NCBI GenBank assembly: GCA_029891345.1
Contig: CM056993.1
Span: 226,158,924-226,222,923, forward strand
DNA: 64,000 bases
DNA from: Dryococelus australis
Taxonomy: Eukaryota > Arthropoda > Insecta > Phasmatodea > Phasmatidae
Reading direction: 5' to 3'
The notes below the pieces were generated by a model. That model did not search any database, had not been told where the DNA came from, and worked only from the letters and a program-made list of their open reading frames with translations. Shown here piece after piece: positions 61,119 through 64,000 of this stretch (positions are counted from its first letter, which is position 1; each line of letters begins with the position of its first letter). The position numbers were made by a program, and so were the translations under genes.

Positions 61119-61244
61119 TAGTGACGATCAGCTATAGTGTCTGTAGGACGAGGTGTGACAGGCCCCGCGTAAGGGCGCCAAAATATCTATGTGACACAAA
61201 TGGCAGAACCTCTCGCAGGGTAGTTTTGAGGGTATAACATATAG

Positions 61245-62090
61245 TGGAATTGGTGTGAGCTAAATTGTGTAGCAGGTGATCTGAGTAAGTGGGTGACATA
61301 CGCTTTTAACAAAAACCAATTAGAAATTATCTTGTTTGACACCGTTGCCATATGAGGTAGACACCTATTCATTAATTTTATTACCACAACACTTATACCC
61401 TGGAAAACTACCAGGGTTCCGGAATATTACTTCAAAAGGATAAAACGCCAGTGCTCTCTCTATATCACACTTACCATGAGAGACACAGGCTGGCAGTCTG
61501 ATAACTAGAAATCATAATACAAGAAAAAATTCTCTGTTCCAGAAAACTAAAATGATTGAACTTCTCTACAAGAAACAACTATCTAAATGCAAATTTCATG
61601 CACTAGAGATTTATTGCAAATATAAAAAAAATCTTTTCTTCTGAAATCATAACTCTGATATATTACAGGATGCACTCGTCCTTAGAATGGGTGTTATTTG
61701 CAATAGCAAAATATTTACAAAGAGTTTTAAATTTATGCATAAAGTGGCCGTAACTGAAGGAGTGTAGCCCTGTGATTGATGCCTTTAAAAATTATGTATT
61801 CTTTTAAAATTAATATTTCATCATTATCATTAAGGATCACACCAATCCTGATTGCGAGCAAGAACTCAGAATAAATCGGTTATTGCAGGTTAAACTATTA
61901 TGAAATGCTTGGTGTCTGTTCGGAATGGCGTACTTAGTTAACTGATATGAAAAATTAATTGTTGGCCATCTTAATAAAATCTTTCTTCGTTGAAACTAAA
62001 ATCGTTTAGACTCACTCTCCAGTCAAAGTAGCAGCAGGAAGTCGTATTTCTGCAGTGCGTAACCCGCGATGCCTCTTAAAACCTTCTGTA
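61245..62090. other. No gene recognised
   Basis: AT-rich sequence between gene B and the GC-richer block at 62.1 kb. Only short ORFs. Confidence 0.3.
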
Positions 62091-62094
62091 ATTT

Positions 62095-62655
62095 ATGCTC
62101 ATAATCCTTGGTTGTAGTACCACACGCTACGTCGCGGGAGCCGGCGAACTATTCTTGACCATATCCCGGGTGTGCAGGTCGAGCAGATCCTCTTCTGCCC
62201 TTCTGAAAGTCCCGAGTTCTGTTCTCCTTGTTGGTCTGCTATTATACGAGCGGTACTCGTGTCACTTTTCCTCTTCTGCAATTAAAAATGGTACAGGTCA
62301 CGTGCGACACGTCATAACCCGCCTAACGGGAGAAGACAACGGCGCCTCTCAAGGCTTAGCTATAGCTTGGAACAACACTTGGGCGTACGTCTGGGGGCTT
62401 ATTCTAAGTTTCGTCGGTAACTGCCCACGCCGTCATGAACCTACTGTCTCGCAGCAGACAAGAATTATAGTCAGATCCAAAACGGTATTCAGAGTTATCA
62501 ATCGTTTAGCACGGGGGCGCAATCGGGCATCTTCGGCTTACCGACCTACCCCACTTCAAGCCAGACGAGCATTTATGTCTCTTTGCGCACTGTTGACAAC
62601 GTACCAGCAATACATTACAAGAATTACTTGTTTTAAAATTTCACAAGTCTGTTGA
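62095..62655 (+). CDS. Unassigned 186-codon ORF in a GC-rich block
   Basis: The longest non-repetitive ORF in the window. The GC content rises sharply from about 62,100 to 62,620 and falls on both sides. The protein would have a Leu- and Val-rich region (VPSSVLLVGLLLYERYS) and a basic C-terminal part (NRLARGRNRASSAYR), but no domain I recognise. The minus strand is also partly open (62,099-62,281). It could be an LTR or other repeat fragment that is stop-poor only because it is GC-rich, or a host exon. No splice sites or poly(A) signal decide it. Confidence 0.25.
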   Translation: MLIILGCSTTRYVAGAGELFLTISRVCRSSRSSSALLKVPSSVLLVGLLLYERYSCHFSSSAIKNGTGHVRHVITRLTGEDNGASQGLAIAWNNTWAYVWGLILSFVGNCPRRHEPTVSQQTRIIVRSKTVFRVINRLARGRNRASSAYRPTPLQARRAFMSLCALLTTYQQYITRITCFKISQVC

Positions 62656-64000
62656 AAAAACATTACTTAAAAACACAAAAAGTAATCTTTATATTGTTTA
62701 ACTCGTAAACAATAGTATATGATTACAAATACGTGTTTTATAAGAAAATAATAGTGTATAGTTTTCGTTGATTTTGTAAGGAGTTTGAGAAACTGTGGTT
62801 GGTGGCCATGTTGAACAGTGTTTTTCCCCCTCCGTGAGATATAGATGTTTACGTGTTACGGACGAGGCCCGTGTGTTTAGCAAACTATTTTTGTATGTGG
62901 AAAAGAAAATATTTCGCCATGGTTAAGTAGAGGAATGTTAGCAGATGTTAATTATAGATTTCACGTAAATCTGTCCTAAATAACAAAGAAGTGTACAAGT
63001 CTTAAAACGATTATATTAATATTCCTTACATTAGTGTCCGCCTAAGTGTACTGCAGAGCCATGGAAAACCTCGTGTTCAAGTGATTGCGAATTTTTAAAG
63101 AGTAAGTTTGCGTGTTTTGTAAATGTATTTGTAAACCGTTTATATAATTATTGAAATGCACGTGGCCTGAAAAAGCCGCACTTTCCATACTTTTGTAGTG
63201 AGTGAATAATATTTATTTGTCTATATCGTAAATTCAACGAGTGTAAGGTTAACTTCGGTCAAGTGTGTGCGTGTATTGCTGCACCTATACGAATACGAAC
63301 ATCGATGTATGTGAATCGCGTTTTATTTTTCATTAAAGTTAAAATTTTCGAAGTTAAATAATTTGAATGTTATTTCCATACAAACAAAATTTTCCACTGC
63401 TCCATCAAAATACCTAATGTGCAAAACAAAATGTCGCTCACTCTTAAAAACATCAAAATAATGTCATCTCACGAAAGACGTGAATCTAACCCCACCCCCT
63501 CCCCCCTTCCACTCCTCGAACCCCTCTTAAGCGTAACTGTTTCCTTTTTCCTTCGAACCAAAATAAACAAACCCCAACATATATAACTTGGTAATTACAA
63601 AAAGTAATGAATTTGGAATGCAACCTAGCTATAATATCCTACATTAATTACTGGACGGAAGTTGGATAACGTGAGTCTTTCAGTGCCCGTCACGACAGGA
63701 AACACGAGGGAAGAGGAAATGCAAGTATGCATTGGACTCAAACATTTTTACAAACGTCTTTTTCATCACTGATAGAATAGCTGTGGTGGAAGCATAGATG
63801 GTGGCTGTGCTACTTATCTATAACTGTCAAAATTTACTCCACTTACATTAACTAGACTATAACAGGGCCAGCCCCAAAACATTCCAAACTGTAGGCTATT
63901 AGAGAATAAAAATAAAATGTACACAGCTTATAAGCTTTCATTTTTAAGAATATTGTTACCGCATAACATCACGTAATTGTATTCCACATATTTAAACAAA
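62656..64000. other. No gene recognised to window end
   Basis: AT-rich DNA with one short C-rich run (63,490-63,530). No domain or repeat structure seen. Confidence 0.35.

Larger units (their letters stand above)
59685..61240. repeat. Short inverted motif flanking gene B
   Basis: TTATACCCTCGGAAACTAACC at about 59,689 (+) and TTATACCCTCAAAACTACCC on the minus strand at about 61,236 face each other around the gene B region. A third copy, CTTATACCCTGGAAAACTACC, lies at about 61,392 (+). They may be element termini or a coincidental dispersed motif. Confidence 0.4.

Overview
Animal nuclear DNA, most likely from an insect with a large, transposon-rich genome. The window is AT-rich, has no operons, rRNA, tRNA gene or CRISPR array, and is dominated by decayed mobile elements: Tc1/mariner, pogo, a CR1/Jockey-like LINE, tRNA-derived SINEs, MITEs and one large Polinton. 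The insect assignment rests on this element mix and is an inference. No intact host gene was recognised. Nearly every coding trace belongs to a transposon, and most carry stops or frameshifts.

Layout. 1-2,760 is a strongly G-poor array of diverged ~530-565 bp units. Its first ~275 bases recur in inverted orientation at 4,718-4,992. Just inside that inverted arm, on the minus strand, lies a small C2HC zinc-finger gene (4,202-4,563). A relative of it (60,777-61,118, minus) sits next to a second G-poor block (59,640-60,130). 6,830-7,400 is a 50-bp-period repeat. 7,455-8,942 holds two head-to-head Tc1 remnants. A third Tc1 piece lies at 13,575-13,920, a fourth at 23,200-23,645 and a fifth at 34,500-35,170. 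14,731-15,410 is a ~680 bp GA tract. 25,321-25,990 is an almost homogeneous 40-bp tandem array. 28,330-30,490 is a dead LINE. 32,990-34,480 (minus) is a pogo-type transposase with a C-terminal PHD-like finger. SINEs of one family lie at 30.6, 36.4 and 37.6 kb.

The centrepiece is a complete but decayed Polinton/Maverick at 38,620-54,061 (15,442 bp). It starts AG and ends CT, has long terminal inverted repeats, and is flanked by the perfect 6-bp duplication TACCAA. Its genes form one virus-like set: protein-primed DNA polymerase B, packaging ATPase, a zinc-ribbon ORF next to a retroviral-type integrase with a chromodomain-like tail, adenovirus-type protease, a hydrophobic virion-like protein, a phospholipase A2-like protein, a double jelly-roll major capsid protein, and several small unassigned ORFs. 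Younger insertions sit inside it: ~1.45 kb in the polymerase, a SINE-like unit after the integrase, and a 240-bp MITE in the capsid gene. A relative of that MITE lies at 18.85-19.27 kb.

The most novel-looking signal is the pair of C2HC zinc-finger genes, each with a poly(A) signal, each lying to the right of a G-poor block and bounded by inverted repeats of very different length. They may be cargo of an undescribed element family.
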